NCBI GenBank assembly: GCA_902702965.1
Contig: CACRXP010000405.1
Location: forward strand, 155,645 to 219,644
Length of the DNA stretch: 64,000 nucleotides
DNA from: Spirometra erinaceieuropaei
Lineage: Eukaryota > Platyhelminthes > Cestoda > Diphyllobothriidea > Diphyllobothriidae
Reading direction: 5' to 3'
Part shown: piece by piece, positions 23,403 through 34,264 of the stretch
Position numbering within the stretch: position 1 is the stretch's first letter
How the letters are laid out: each line of letters opens with the position of its first letter
Translations under genes and position numbers: made by a program
The notes under the pieces: generated by a model
The model's database searches: none
What the model was told of the DNA's origin: nothing
Seen by the model: the letters and a program-made list of their open reading frames with translations, nothing else

Positions 23403-24169
23403 ACAATTAATAAATCCAGAAAAAGAAGAATTTTGGGATGCGGTTGGATGCTCCTTTACTGACGGATGTCCAGAACATTCCCATCCGCGGTACTGGATCT
23501 TAATCGGTGAGCCTGCCGCCAGCCCGGTGTCAGTTTACGATGTGTGAACACAAATATTTCGATACAGTCACTCGTGACACTTATATAACTGTTAACCAGG
23601 CCTAAGACACTGTAGCATCTGAAATTAGCAAGCCTTGTCTACTCTGCGCTCGAGTTCCCCCCCAGTCGCCTTGGCATTGTCTATGCATCAGAGTCTGGTG
23701 GGGGGGGGGGGTAAGAATAACTGCTAACGAAATAATCAGATTTCTGCCGTATATATCGCGACGGTTCTGCCGGAAACAGACCAAAACGGATGCAGTAAAC
23801 TAGAGCTGTTAAGATGAGCAGCCAACCCTGCCGTCTGAAGCCTCGAGCGCGAAATACATCTCTCCTGGTTAGCTTTCATCTTACTTAATGTTATAGGTGC
23901 TCGAGTTCCACTACTGTTACAGGTAGTAGCATATTGGGCTGAAGAAATAGCAGATCTCGAACAGAATCGCACTCTAGATCAGACTATAACCACATAACTA
24001 GGCCATATACAAAGTTTATTCACATCACGCTCCACAGTCCCTATCAACCATAGCTTTCTTCGGCAGTATGGATGCTATCCGCTTCGCTATCACCGTTTGG
24101 TCGACGCAAATTCGCGTGTCAGTGTCACGCACAAGTGGGAAGCATGGTCTTTGGTACATCCTCTTGCAC

Positions 24170-24680
24170 GAGATCGTATGTGGCACGCGTAGACGGACTG
24201 CCTACCTCTGTCAGTTACAGCGCCCAATTTCGAAATCATATGATTTGCGGGCTTGGACGGTCAGCTGATGCATGGGGAGGGAAGGAGGATGAATTCGACA
24301 CTTTGCAGTCGCATCCCTACGGAAAATCATCGTTTGTACCTATCATGGTCCGTTAAAATTCGTGGCTTAGAGGGTTGAAAGCCAATGGGACGACACGGTA
24401 TGCGTGGTCACTCCTGAGCAACCCCTTGTTCCCGCGAAAGCACGGAAACCAGATGACGTGTGTGGCACGCGTAGATGGGCTGCTTATCCATGCCAACCAC
24501 TGCGCCCAAACCTTCCTCCCGTTGTCTTTATGTTTTCTTGCGATCAGTGTCCAAGAGTGAGGGAGGAGAGGGTGCGGTAGATTTCGTGCAAGTCTGACCG
24601 ATCAGAAACTAGTTCGTGCGTAGGTCATTGGTGCTGTGTCATTTCCATGAGGCTCGCGGCGATCAAACTCTCATGTCTAA
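24170..24680 (+). repeat. Two SINE-like repeat copies (GCGGTAGATGC family)
   Basis: GTGGCACGCGTAGACGGACT at about 24180 and GTGGCACGCGTAGATGGGCT at about 24463 mark two partial copies in tandem. The second continues through GGGTGCGGTAGATTTCGTGC and a CATTGGTGCTGTGTC block, to a final GATCAAACTCTCATGTC. Confidence 0.55.
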
Positions 24681-24894
24681 ATTAAATTCACTCTTTCCGT
24701 TTAAAGATATTAAAGCACTGTATGTCATTGTGCTTTTTTCGGACTAACATTGCATTTAACGGTTCGCAAATAGAAAGTGAATAAGCATTTGCACATGTGT
24801 TCTGCATTTTAAGCTTTCGAATTACAACCCGCATCTTTGAATGATCTTACGATTCCAAAACCAACCGACCGGCTTGTCCCCAGAAAGTTATTCG

Positions 24895-25040
24895 TCATTT
24901 CATCTGACCTGACTGTGAAAAACACGACGACTTCAGTGGGGTTGCAAACCATGATGGCAAGAGCAAGACTTAAGTTCAGCCAACGTTCTAACCACCTGAG
25001 CTATGAGGCCTAACCAAGGACGGCTGGATTTTCACATATG
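24895..25040 (-). repeat. tRNA-derived SINE (type 1), diverged
   Basis: On the minus strand it reads GGCCTCATAGCTCAGGTGGT then TAGAACGTTGGCTG, matching the SINE at 29222-29382. The B box is degraded. The tail GTTTTTCACAGTCAGGTC matches the family tail GTTTTTCACGGTTGGGTC. It is not a working tRNA gene. Confidence 0.6.
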
Positions 25041-25163
25041 CACCAAATGAAATATTCAAATCTGCTAAAAGCACCAGTATTCATTGTTTTATTTTTGTTG
25101 TCTTGATGGAGTATTCACAAACATAAAATAATGAAAAACCAACAGTAAACAAGTCGATCGAGG

Positions 25164-26080
25164 CAGATTTGGCGTCAAATGAAATGTTAACTGAAATCAT
25201 AAAGTATTTTTTGATCAGAAAATTTTACTAATGTAATGTTTTAGCATTATTTGCCATGCGGCATAATTCTAAGATATTTCACCTACGCCAAGGTGCCGGT
25301 TTCTCACGAAAGCTCTTCTTCATGGCCGCATACAAAAACCCCACACTGTGAAATGACTTAAAAGTACTATGCACTTTTCCTTTTGACTTTGAATACGCTT
25401 ACAAAGTCAAATGCATTATATAGAAAAAAATGCGCGAAATATTTCCTCTTGTACTGATTTGGTAGCAAAATGCGTCGTTTTTAAGATTCCTACTTGAAGA
25501 GAGAGTGTCCCTCGGTTTTAAAAAACACTTCCAATTCACGAATAAATCCTGCCTCTACTTGCCATGACACTGACATTCTAGGTTTCCAAACTGAATGAAG
25601 TATATATTCCGTCAAAGAAATGCGAAATTCTCTATGCTGTTAGGACTGATAAAATTGTGCGATTGCTGCATACTTTATGAGTGTTACTAACAAATCTGCT
25701 GATGCGATGCTGGGCGAATAGACATTTCATGGTCTTAAAAAATCGCTAAATATACTCCCTCCAAGGCAAAAGATTGGAGAAGACGTAATTTGCTACCAAA
25801 CGAGTAAAAGAGAAAATATGTTCGTGCCTGTTTTCTATACATTATAGTTGAATTTTTAAGGACATCGAAAATCAACGAAAAATACAAATTACTTCGGCAG
25901 CCATTTTTGCGGAATATGGTTTCGCATATGGCCAAAAATAGCAATTCTAAGATTCGGCGTATGGGCGTGACTGCAATGCCTTGGAATTATGCTGCGCGAT
26001 ACTAATAAAGCAATTTTTTCTAGTCGAAAACACATATTTCAGAATCACGGTTAACATTCCATGAGATAGCATACCAAATG
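25164..26080. mobile_element. Foldback element, diverged subfamily D
   Basis: The left arm reads TTTGGCGTCAAATGAAATGT then TAACTGAAATC. The right arm inverted reads CATTTGGTATGCTATCTCAT then GGAATGTTAACCG. Internal inverted blocks include the GCGGCATAATTCTAAGATAT area and TATTTCCTCTTGTACTGATT. It has the same architecture as family A (about 917 bp, two long arms) but low identity, so it is probably an older wave. It lies just upstream of the spliced gene at 26167. Confidence 0.65.
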
Positions 26081-26166
26081 TTATTCTACAGAAAAACGCA
26101 TACCATATTTCCGAATAAATTATGCGGTTCTATGTTTAGATCGCACATAGTATTAAATTTAAACAG

Positions 26167-27007
26167 GTTCGGGAAACACAAACCCCTATAAGAAGCTGCC
26201 AAAACGCTTTATTGGACTCATCCAATGAACACAAGTGTTCTTGTGTGAAAAGTGTAAGTAAACCTCAAAAACCAATAAGCTAAGTAATCTTTTATTCTGC
26301 TACAAACGGTTTCCCTCCAAGGCGACTACCGAGAGCTTCTCTTATATGCCGACGCGGCCTGAATTGTGGGTAAGCTTGCGGTCGTGTGATTCACACACGA
26401 ACAATCTTGCTAGGTATAGGTATTTAGATACTGCAATAATTTCTTTGATTTTGCGCCCGTTTCGATACATTCCGTTCCCAAACAGCTTCTATGATACACT
26501 TTTTTACTAACAGGCAGCAAGCCCTAGGGGATATTGACAAGGAAGTACATCAATCAATCTCCTCCCTGACCAAATGTATCAACGAGACTATGGTATGTCC
26601 GCTTTATACATGACGGTCTGACTGACCACTAAGTCCCTTCTTAACACTTACGCCTCAAGGTTATCGGCAAGGGACGAAAGGATTAATGCTCTGATGACCG
26701 AGAATGCAACGCTACGAGCCCTTTTAGCGAGGTGAGTGCGTCCGTTGCTTGGACTCTATGACGGGGTAAAGTACACAATTTTCTCCCGAAAGCTTTATTA
26801 AAAATACTTTCGATGGCCAGCATCACCNNNNNNNNNNNNNNNNNNNNNNNNNNNNNNNNNNNNNNNNNNNNNNNNNNNNNNNNNNNNNNNNNNNNNNNNN
26901 NNNNNNNNNNNNNNNTTCTCCTCCTCCTCATCATCATCATCATTATCATCATCATCATCACCAGCTACTTCTGCCTTAGAATGAAGGAGCTAGAAATTTC
27001 GCATTAA
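26167..27007 (+). CDS. 3' end of a spliced gene encoding a coiled-coil protein
   Basis: Five exons join into one open frame: 26167-26253, 26322-26369, 26518-26592, 26634-26731 and 26980-27007 (stop TAA). Donors are GTAAGT, GTAAGC, GTATGT and GTGAGT, and every intron ends in AG. Introns are 68, 148, 41 and 248 bp. The 41-bp intron holds an in-frame stop and is not a multiple of three. The first three exons end in phase 0 and the fourth in phase 2, and the AG|A junction makes Arg. The 111 residues include PELWQALGDIDKEVHQ, then SLLNTYASRLSARDERINAL, then TENATLRALLAR and the end MKELEISH. Hydrophobic residues recur with heptad spacing over the last 60 residues, so a coiled coil is likely. The family is not recognised. 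Upstream exons are not found. The first exon is least sure because its acceptor tract is weak. Confidence 0.6.
26828..26915. other. Assembly gap (88 N)
   Basis: A run of N lies inside the last intron of the gene above. It is followed at once by a CTC/TCA trinucleotide microsatellite, so the gap probably reflects failure to assemble simple sequence. Confidence 0.98.
26916..26962. repeat. Trinucleotide microsatellite (CTC/ATC)
   Basis: Short CTC repeats pass into ATC repeats immediately after the assembly gap. Polyisoleucine or polymethionine open frames across it are artefacts. It lies wholly within an intron, ending about 18 bases before the inferred acceptor. Confidence 0.9.
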
Positions 27008-28299
27008 GCCCTGATTTCGTTGTTGGAACTAAACCTCACTTCCTTGACAAATACAGGCCCTTTGATTTACTCAACACAACCGTAGATAACTCTGTAGCAG
27101 ATGCTGGCGTCAGCGGACCGGAGCAAAATTCTTGCTTAAAGTTGCTCCATTTTGTCAGTAGTTGGATCCGGATCTCACTGGCCCACGTTGACTTATGTTT
27201 AATTTTAGGTCTCCGATGAATCTTTCGGAAACTAGGCAACAGATCAAAGGGTGTTTTTAATGATTTTCCGGCACCTGAAATCTGATCCTTTTTTTCCAAA
27301 AATGCTTTGAATTTCAAGACCAAAACTAGGGTAATTTTACTGTGGGCTGCTCCGCGCACAAATCGGTGAATTCAAAGAGTCTAGTCATTTGGACTTGAAA
27401 GTTGGCATCCTCTGCAGATTGCGCGGTTCGCCTTACATTCTGTGGGACTGCCGAAAATCCTAAAATGTCGTCTTTTTCCCAACAGAATTAAAGCGACTAG
27501 AAACTCCTGTAGGCTTGACTGAAGGTCCAATTTTCGGAAATCAGAAGGCCTGGCCAATCTTACTAATCTCGGATTGAATTGCCTCCCCCCCCCACATACA
27601 CATTATTGTAAGCGAAAATCCCGTCGAGAAAAGTACACACAGAACGGTAGGGATTTTGGACAATAAAAAATTTGTTGGGAGGGCAGGCACTCCTTATATA
27701 AAATGCGCCTAGTCAGCCCTCTGGAGACAAACTGAAGGCCTGTTTATTTATGTGTTTATAAAGGAAATTGGAAGGACGACTTGCAGTGGTAAGAATGATC
27801 TTTGGTCGCCCAGGATGGTTGGGGTACCTTAACAATTTCAAACAGTCTAACTTTCAGATCGGAAGCTAGTAACAGGGGCGGTAGCGAATCAAGAATCTGC
27901 AGGTGTGTTTAATTATCCAGAGTTAAACAATAAATATGGGCCAGGGTATGCTCGTGAATAAGCCGCGTGTAACCGTGTCGTTACAATGTGCCTCTCTGAG
28001 CACATGTAAGCTATATCGGTTTATCAACAATTCTGAAAGCAATAAAGACCAGGAACCGGGGGCTGTGGATTTTAATTTCCGGTCTATTGCGATCTGGATG
28101 ATCGGAACTCCAGATTCAGTTGCTACATGCGCTGGGACGAGATCGACTTATTCTTCATCGGTTAACGTATTTTCATCGTACTTTTTATTTATATATCCCA
28201 ATAATTTAGTTATGGTCTCACTAGCAGTTGTAGGCCCTGTTTACAATACAACACCGTTGGCAGATTTAGCAAAGTCAATATGTTTATCTGGTAGAGGGT
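27008..28299. other. 3' flank of the spliced gene; no further gene supported
   Basis: AATAAA-type words occur at about 27662 and 27929 and could serve as poly(A) signals. That is inference only. Open frames at 27036-27359 (minus, 107 codons) and 27936-28307 (plus, 123 codons) lack recognisable motifs. The plus frame runs into repeat R1, which argues against it. A short C run lies at about 27586. Confidence 0.35.
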
Positions 28300-28945
28300 A
28301 TGACTGACTTATGCGACCCCTAAACAGCAGAAAGGAATTGGAACGCCCCGTCTAAGCAATAAAGGCGGGCATTATGCGCATTATGCCGGATAAATTAAAC
28401 CGTTACCCTTGTCTTAACCCTAACCTTACCCCAGACCTTGACTCTGCAGTTAACACTCACCTTTACATTAACCATAAACTTGATGCTGGTTTGCCTTATC
28501 GTTAACTTTAAATAGGGCCTTAAACCCAATCCCCAACTTGACCCCAACCCCAACCCTAACCTTAAATCTAACTCTAATTCCAGTGAAAGTTGGTTGAAGC
28601 CGCCCGTATCGCGGGCGGTTCCAGTCCTTATATCCTGTTTTTTTGGGAGCCGCATAAGTCCTTCTTACTGCCTAAAGGGAAGTAAGGTAAGCCGAGCTTG
28701 CGAGTGTCCGGCACTCTCTGCGGAAGGCTAATTTGAAAAAGACTAAACGACTCAATTCCACTTGTCCCTGAAAATTATTTTTTGATTTACTGACGTTAAT
28801 TCCCCACAATCTTCCTTCAAAAGGACTAACCTGCCAGTTGATCCCCCAGCAAACTAAATGAACGCTCCGTGCATCTTCTGCATTTGCTTGAATTTACAGT
28901 TAGGCTTAGCCCTTAATCGCTTTCAGCGTGACTGAAACGGAACGA

Positions 28946-29051
28946 GCAGATTTTGAATAATTCATATTGACCCAACTGTGAAGAACTCGGCGCCTCGGTG
29001 GGATTCGAACCCTCGCAGTAAGGGGAAGGCTTTAGCGCAGCCAACGCTCTA
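28946..29051 (-). repeat. tRNA-derived SINE (type 1), inverted partner
   Basis: The minus strand contains the box-B-like GGGTTCGAATCCCACCGAGG with one change (CGAGGGTTCGAATCCC) and the tail GAATTATTCAAAATCTGC. The 5' head is cut at about 29051. A 3' tail of a plus-oriented copy follows at 29058-29075 (CTGCCAAAATATCAATGAA). Together with 29222-29382 it makes a widely spaced inverted pair. Confidence 0.7.
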
Positions 29052-29221
29052 ACCAACGCTCTGCCAAAATATCAATGAATTACGCGAGCCTGGTAGTCAT
29101 CTGGTGGATTCTAGGTGAATTACATAGGGAATCCTGCTTGGGCAGTCAGCCTACTGTATCAGATTTGGTGGATTCGAGATGTTGCAGTAGGTTGGGCGGG
29201 TAACTTGACCCAAATGTGATT

Positions 29222-29382
29222 AAACTCGCGTCGTCCGACGGGGCCTCGTAGCTCAGGTGGTTAGAGCTTTGGCTGCGTTAAAGCCTTCCCCTTACTGCGT
29301 GGGTTCGAATCCCACCGAGGCGCCGAGTTTTTCACGGTTGGGTCAATATGAATTATTCAAAATCTGCCAAAATGTCAATGAA
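29222..29382 (+). repeat. tRNA-derived SINE (type 1), full-length copy
   Basis: It is 161 bp, the same length as the copy at 34505-34665. The head reads GGGGCCTCGTAGCTCAGGTG, like box A of a tRNA. After a TTCCCCTTACTGC stretch the B box GTGGGTTCGAATCCCAC appears, then CGAGGCGCC, which pairs with the head. The tail ends CTGCCAAAATGTCAATGAA. The long variable-arm-like stretch hints at a Leu/Ser-type tRNA source, which is inference. It is a SINE and not a working tRNA gene, because the anticodon arm is imperfect. Confidence 0.8.
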
Positions 29383-30195
29383 GGCTGTTTTGAAAAAGAG
29401 TAAACGAGCCAATTCCAACTGTCCTTGGAAATTATTCTTCGAGTTAATGACGTTGATTCCTCACAACCTCGGTATCTGACTTCCTTCCTAAGAACTGACC
29501 TGCCATTTGATCCCCCAGCAAATTAAATGAACGCTCCTTGCATCTTCTGCCTTTGCTCAAATTTACAGCTACGGTTAGCCTTTAATCTAGTGAACAGGAA
29601 CAACCAGTTTCCTAGACCTATTATCACTCATATCTCGCATACACTTTTAAGTGGACTAGTCAGGTTTCTCCTCTTAATGTAGGGTGGTGGTAATGGATAG
29701 CGTGTATCTCTTTCTGTAGATTTCTTAGAGATAACCACTGACTGAGGTCCAAGTATAATTATCAGTTTTTAATCTAGCCTGTTGCCAATCAGCATCGTTA
29801 TTTAAGGGCAAAGTGTGTTTTAAAATCCTACAGACATCATCGAATTTTACGGAAAGTGTTCGTACCTTTTTTGTGAAACCCTCTAATTAACAGCAGATAT
29901 TAGCTAAATTTATCTCTTTAAAAGCTTAATGTGTAAACTCTGGACACACGTAAGTACATTCTCGTTTGTCCTCATATCGCGAATAGTGTTCGTTTTTCCC
30001 AAAAACGATTGGGATTTTACGACGTTCAGATATAAAAACCTCGGTGAGGATAGTTGGGTCTAGCATGTATAGGCAACTACTATATTTGTTTAAGAAAGCC
30101 TTGTTTTGTTTATTAATCCATGGGCTGTAGGAAATCCCCCTTGCGTGTTATCTAACACTTTGATTTAACCGCATGCACCGAGTTGTTTCAATTTA

Positions 30196-31026
30196 AGTTT
30201 TTTGTGATAAATTATTTGACATGGCGTTCTCGCTCCCTTACCCGTAATCCCTTTGTTTTACATTGATGTCCTAGGTACCCCAATGTTCTTTCTCTGCCTT
30301 TCTTTGTCGATTTCGTACGCCGTGACTTACTTATTTCTTCCATATGAGTAATTAAACCTTTTGGTGTCAGTTCGGTATTCATCATACAATGCGTTTTGCA
30401 TGGACCGCCGGTTGCGTGTTTGTTTACTTTGCCTCGATTGGAACACAAACGCCCTGCTTCCTCAATATCTCAGAACTGTTGCGTGGTCGAACGCGTACGC
30501 CTGGCTTATTTATTTCTTTAAGAATACTTGGTCATATGTTCTCTCATAAACAATAATAGGATAGTCAAATTTAGTTGAGAGGTGGGGTTGCACGACCTAC
30601 CGTTGCCCAACCTCTAAGGAAACCGTGCATAAAATCAAACAAATCAGCAACCTGGTTCCGACCATCATAATTCCACAAGCGGAGAGCGGGCTTAGCGAAG
30701 ACGGTATTGGGTTAGATCTTGCGAATCTCGTTGAAAATGCATCTTTCTTATTTTTGAGTAGAACTGGTGGATTTGCTTGCACCGACTCTTCCCCTTTTCC
30801 TTCCTTAAATTTAGCAGTCTTGTCACGGCTGCGAAATCTCTGAAGTGAAACGGAATCGTACGTTCACTTTGCCATTCCGAGATGTCTGGCACGTAATCTC
30901 ACTGACAGGGCATCCGAACACTGGGGAGAAAATAAGTCATCACGACAGTCACTTCCATCTAACTTGACAGGAAAAAAATTAAGCTGCCAAAAAATCAAAT
31001 CAGAAAACCGGTAGGACAGACGATTC
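30196..31026. other. No recognisable feature
   Basis: Scattered open frames of 60-78 codons on both strands show no known motif. I see nothing to support a gene. The stretch ends in a run of 14 G at 31027-31040. Confidence 0.35.
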
Positions 31027-31040
31027 GGGGGGGGGGGGGG

Positions 31041-32590
31041 AACATATGGACTTGAATGTCGACGCAATCTATTTATTTTAACCAATTACACAATCCACCA
31101 TAAGCTAAGCCAATTCACTCCGCAGGCATTTGAAAGCTACCGCTGACCTTGCGTACCAGAAACATAGGGTAACTTTAGGGGGAGCCGGGAAAACCGGCGG
31201 TCAGTCGCCTTCGTGTGGTTACTTACAAAATAACTCGGTTCGCAACAGATTATTTTTGAGGCGATCATGTGCCAACACGTTTAGTTGTAAGATCTGCGTT
31301 TGAGTAAATAAAATCCCTACGGAAATATTGACATTCACGTGAACTGTGCGTGAACAAGGAGGTGGATTCCGGACCCACCGCAGTGCACACAGCCCGCTGA
31401 CTCGAGCTAGTGATCGGACGGAGGAATGGTCTCAGGCGTTGGTGGGGTGGCTCTGAAACGGCAGGAATGGGGTCAAAACTACTGCTTTTCCGGTCTTCTC
31501 TTGGACAGAATCCTATTTCGTAGGCGTACCTGTTACGGGTTAGGGCTAGGGGCCGGGTGTTAGGGGTTAGTGTTAAGGGGGATGGGTCAGGGTTAGGTGT
31601 TAAGGTTAGAGTTGGGGTCAGGGGTTAGAATGGGGCATGTATACTGCAGGTACGGCAGCGAAATAATATCCGACCTTCTGTTGCATTCTTAGAACAAACC
31701 TGTGCTAGTGAAGGTTACCCCACGTTTCCAGGCGGAAGCATGACTTAAGTTATCCGCACGTCAGGTTCACCCAACCAACTGAAATGCAGGAGGCTACTTC
31801 GTATTTTTATGTGTAATGCCAGCTCTGGCCAGTCTGACTGAAACGCAGATTGATAAGTGAACAGGAGGTTGTCTTTTCTGATTTCTTCAATCGGTTGTGT
31901 GTGGACGCTGGGCCAGCACATGCAATATAGGTAGATCCTAGTACAATAAGTAGAACTTGAGTTTGTGTGGGGACGTACGGACTTGAATTACACGATACAG
32001 CATAGGCTGAGCCAATTGAATCCACGGGCGTTTGAAAGCTATACACGGGACGATTAGTCAACTGGCCTTGTAACCAAGAGAAGTAGCGGCCAGCCACCTT
32101 CGTATGGTCGCTCACTTATGAGCTAACTCGGTCAGCGATTAGTTACTTCTGATGGAGTCGTATACAAGTGAGTAAAATCGCTAGAGGTCACGTGAGCTTC
32201 GCCTAGACAAGGAGGCGAGTGCCGGGCACACCGCAGAGCACACACTACTGATGGGGCTAGTGATTCGACAGAGGAGCTGTCGCTGGCGTTGGTGGGGTGC
32301 CTCCACCAAAGTGCAGAACCGGGTTCACAACAACATCTTCTTCGGTCTTGTCTTCTTAGAACTGATGTGAACGGAAAATACCCCACGTTTCCAGGCGGAA
32401 GCTAAAACTTAATCTATTTGCACGTCAGGTTCACCCAACCAATTGAAAAGAAGACTGTGGTTCAAACGCAGGAGGCTATTTTTTATTTCTGTGTGTGATT
32501 CCAGTTCTGGCCAGTCTGACTGGAATGTAAATTGATGAGTGAAGAGGAAGTTGTCTTTTCTGATTTATGCAGTCAGCTGTGTGCATATGT
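31041..32590. repeat. Tandem duplication, two diverged units
   Basis: Unit 1 is 31041-31960 and unit 2 is 31965-32590. Shared blocks in order are GCCAATTCACTCCGCAGGCA or GCCAATTGAATCCACGGGCG, then AACAAGGAGGTGGATTCCGG or GACAAGGAGGCGAGTGCCGG, then GGCGTTGGTGGGGTG, CCCCACGTTTCCAGGCGGAA, CACGTCAGGTTCACCCAACC and GGCCAGTCTGACTG. Unit 1 carries extra material at 31530-31660 made of degenerate TTAGGG units. The open frames at 31807-32386 lie in the repeat. No coding function is evident. Confidence 0.75.
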
Positions 32591-33540
32591 GGGATGGATT
32601 GCAACTGTAGAAGCAGAAACGATTTGTCGCTGACAGGACGCTACAATGCTTAATTTGCAAAAAGAGCTCAAAACCAACTAACAGGACCCCTGTTTGCTCC
32701 CAGTCACTTGTATATGTGCAAGGCGTTGGATAAATATGCCTGTTTGTATTATGTGTTATTATATGTTCACAAACGGTTTGCTGACGCATTCTTTCAACTA
32801 CTAAATGCTATAAAAAGTGGTTTGCCATACTGTAAGAACGTCACTGCCATCCGGGGAGGTTGTGGAGTGCAGATATCTGTTGGATTTCACAAATGACAAC
32901 ACCCGAACGAGGTCCACTTTGCCCTCAGTTTCATTCAGTAAATTTCATAAAAACCAACCTCTGTATGTCTTTCACATTCTGCGTGGCACATTCCAAAGTC
33001 TATCATTTGAAACTTGAATTGTGCATTCCTACCTGGGCATATTGCATAATTTTACTGTTAGAAATATGTATTAAAACAGACGGAGGAAATCCCGATTAGC
33101 GCGTACAGAAAGCGCTGGCCATGATCTGGAAAGCGATGAGTTGTACCGAATGTGATGCAACCGCGCTGCCATGCTCATGCCTCTTCCGGTTACAAACCAG
33201 CACCTCTTATAGGCCAGTAGAAGGGGAATATAATATTTTGCCTGAGGATGGAGGTTACTTATCCATTTCGACCGTACGATGTGGAACGGATCGATTCCGT
33301 GCAGTGATGCCGCGATATGCAATCGGTAAAAGGAAAGAGTTGCTGGCAAAAAATGAGGAAAACTGGCTTGATCGATCTGCGATTACTTGTCTTTATCTAA
33401 CAGGTTCTGAACCATCGAAGTTCCGAACTCGACCCCACCATTACCGTTGCCTCAGGCAAGTTCTGTTGGCTGAGACCATGAGTTTGTATCGTTACATAGG
33501 CGTGGCGTCTGAATCAAATGCATAGTGATCCCCCGAATTG
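32591..33540. other. No gene supported
   Basis: A 134-codon plus frame at 33121-33525 and a 92-codon minus frame at 33071-33349 overlap each other. Neither has recognisable domains. The plus frame ends against the Penelope-like tail at 33545. Left as unassigned sequence. Confidence 0.3.
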
Positions 33541-33544
33541 AAGA

Positions 33545-34220
33545 AGGATACACGATCGCTGGATCAAGAGCTTTATTAGCCTGAAGTTTCGGATTTCTGC
33601 TCGAGTCCATCATCAGAGACAAAAGTAGATAGGGGTGATTCATGCATAATTTGCTGCGGTATTTATAGGATGCAGTCGCTATGCTACCGCATACCTATGA
33701 ATATTCACGGCTCCCCCTTCATCAGGTATCGTTGCCCTTGGTGTGATGGCCGACATTGGCGTCGTTAATTTCTGCAATTTCGTCACGTGCGTCGGATGTT
33801 GGTGTGATGACTGCTCAACTATCTTACGCACTGACCCCGGTGTTAGGAAAAGTGTTAACTCGTGCGCTACCCTCGTGGCCAATTATTCCGCCTAGGCAAA
33901 GTCTCAGCATTGCGTATTGAGTTGGAAGATCATTGCACTTGATTGTGGATTGGGGGCCAGTAAACCATAAGTCAAGCAGCTCCCGCCTCACGCGGTTGTC
34001 ACCTCTTGCGAGAATTTCGGCCTCGTCAAATTTGAATGTATGGCTGGATCCCGTCGAATGAGCCGCGACTTGAGGGCTAGCCTCATTTCTTGCACCGCTG
34101 CGGCGTGTTCGGCCATTCGCGCTCGAAAGCCCTGGAATATCGTCTGCGATTTAGGGCCACGACGCGGATTGTAGCTGTTGCGTAACCTTAGCAAAATGGT
34201 GCACTCACCCAAACTTTCAT
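33545..34220 (-). pseudogene. Penelope-like element 3' part: GIY-YIG endonuclease end plus tail
   Basis: The minus-strand frame 34212-33988 reads RARMAEHAAAVQE, as in the distal part of Penelope GIY-YIG endonucleases. Shifted frames then give the region equivalent to WFTGPQSINKCND of the neighbouring copy. The non-coding tail contains CCTATAAATACCGCAG at about 33650, a ribozyme-like block at 33583-33616 and GCTAATAAAGCTCTTG. It lies directly downstream, in the same orientation, of a second partial copy at 34265-34940. Such tandem partial copies are typical of Penelope insertions. Frameshifts and stops make it dead. Confidence 0.75.
33583..33616 (-). ncRNA. Hammerhead-ribozyme-like core in PLE tail
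   Basis: The minus strand reads CTGATGA, a 19-base stretch starting TGGACTC and ending ATCC, then GAAACTTC. CTGATGA and GAAA are the conserved hammerhead core strands, and GGA with TCC can form helix II. One extra base separates CTGATGA from helix II, and the palindromic ACGT of sister copies is ACTT here. This copy is probably inactive. Hammerhead motifs in Penelope-like elements are established knowledge; activity here is not shown. Confidence 0.45.
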
Positions 34221-34264
34221 GAGCTTTCCCGGGTCGCCTACAATCAAGTCAATGAAGTTTGATA

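Larger units (their letters stand above)
28300..30195. repeat. Long dispersed repeat R1, copy 2, with internal duplication
   Basis: Block Y (28300-29950) matches 13890-14850 but is broken by a duplication. Bases about 28725-28925 recur at 29380-29590, and the extra 450 bp between them carries two SINE copies. Block X (30070-30190) matches 13725-13860. Relative to copy 1 the order is reversed (Y then X). A perfect 7-bp hairpin (CCGCCCG at 28600, CGGGCGG at 28612) and degenerate CCCTAA units at 28405-28560 are inside Y. The minus frame 28395-28655 is the translation of the telomere-like part and not a gene. Confidence 0.7.

Noticed and set aside
23886..23997. Exon-like frame VVAYWAEEIADLEQNRT after GTTACAG
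   Set aside because: An acceptor-like site is present but there is no donor or matching partner exon, and nothing links it to the gene at 26167.
26813..27007. Open frame running through the N gap into poly-Ile
   Set aside because: The frame is produced by the unknown bases and a trinucleotide microsatellite. Only its last nine codons belong to a credible exon.
27036..27359. 107-codon minus frame just downstream of the spliced gene
   Set aside because: No motif, no splice or poly(A) context on that strand that I can defend.
28599..28619. GC-rich hairpin as a bacterial-type terminator
   Set aside because: The window is eukaryotic, there is no T run or gene upstream, and the hairpin is part of dispersed repeat R1.
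29222..29326. Possible functional tRNA gene
   Set aside because: Boxes A and B and part of the acceptor stem are present, but the anticodon arm is imperfect. The same 161-bp unit is dispersed with a fixed non-tRNA tail, so it is a SINE.
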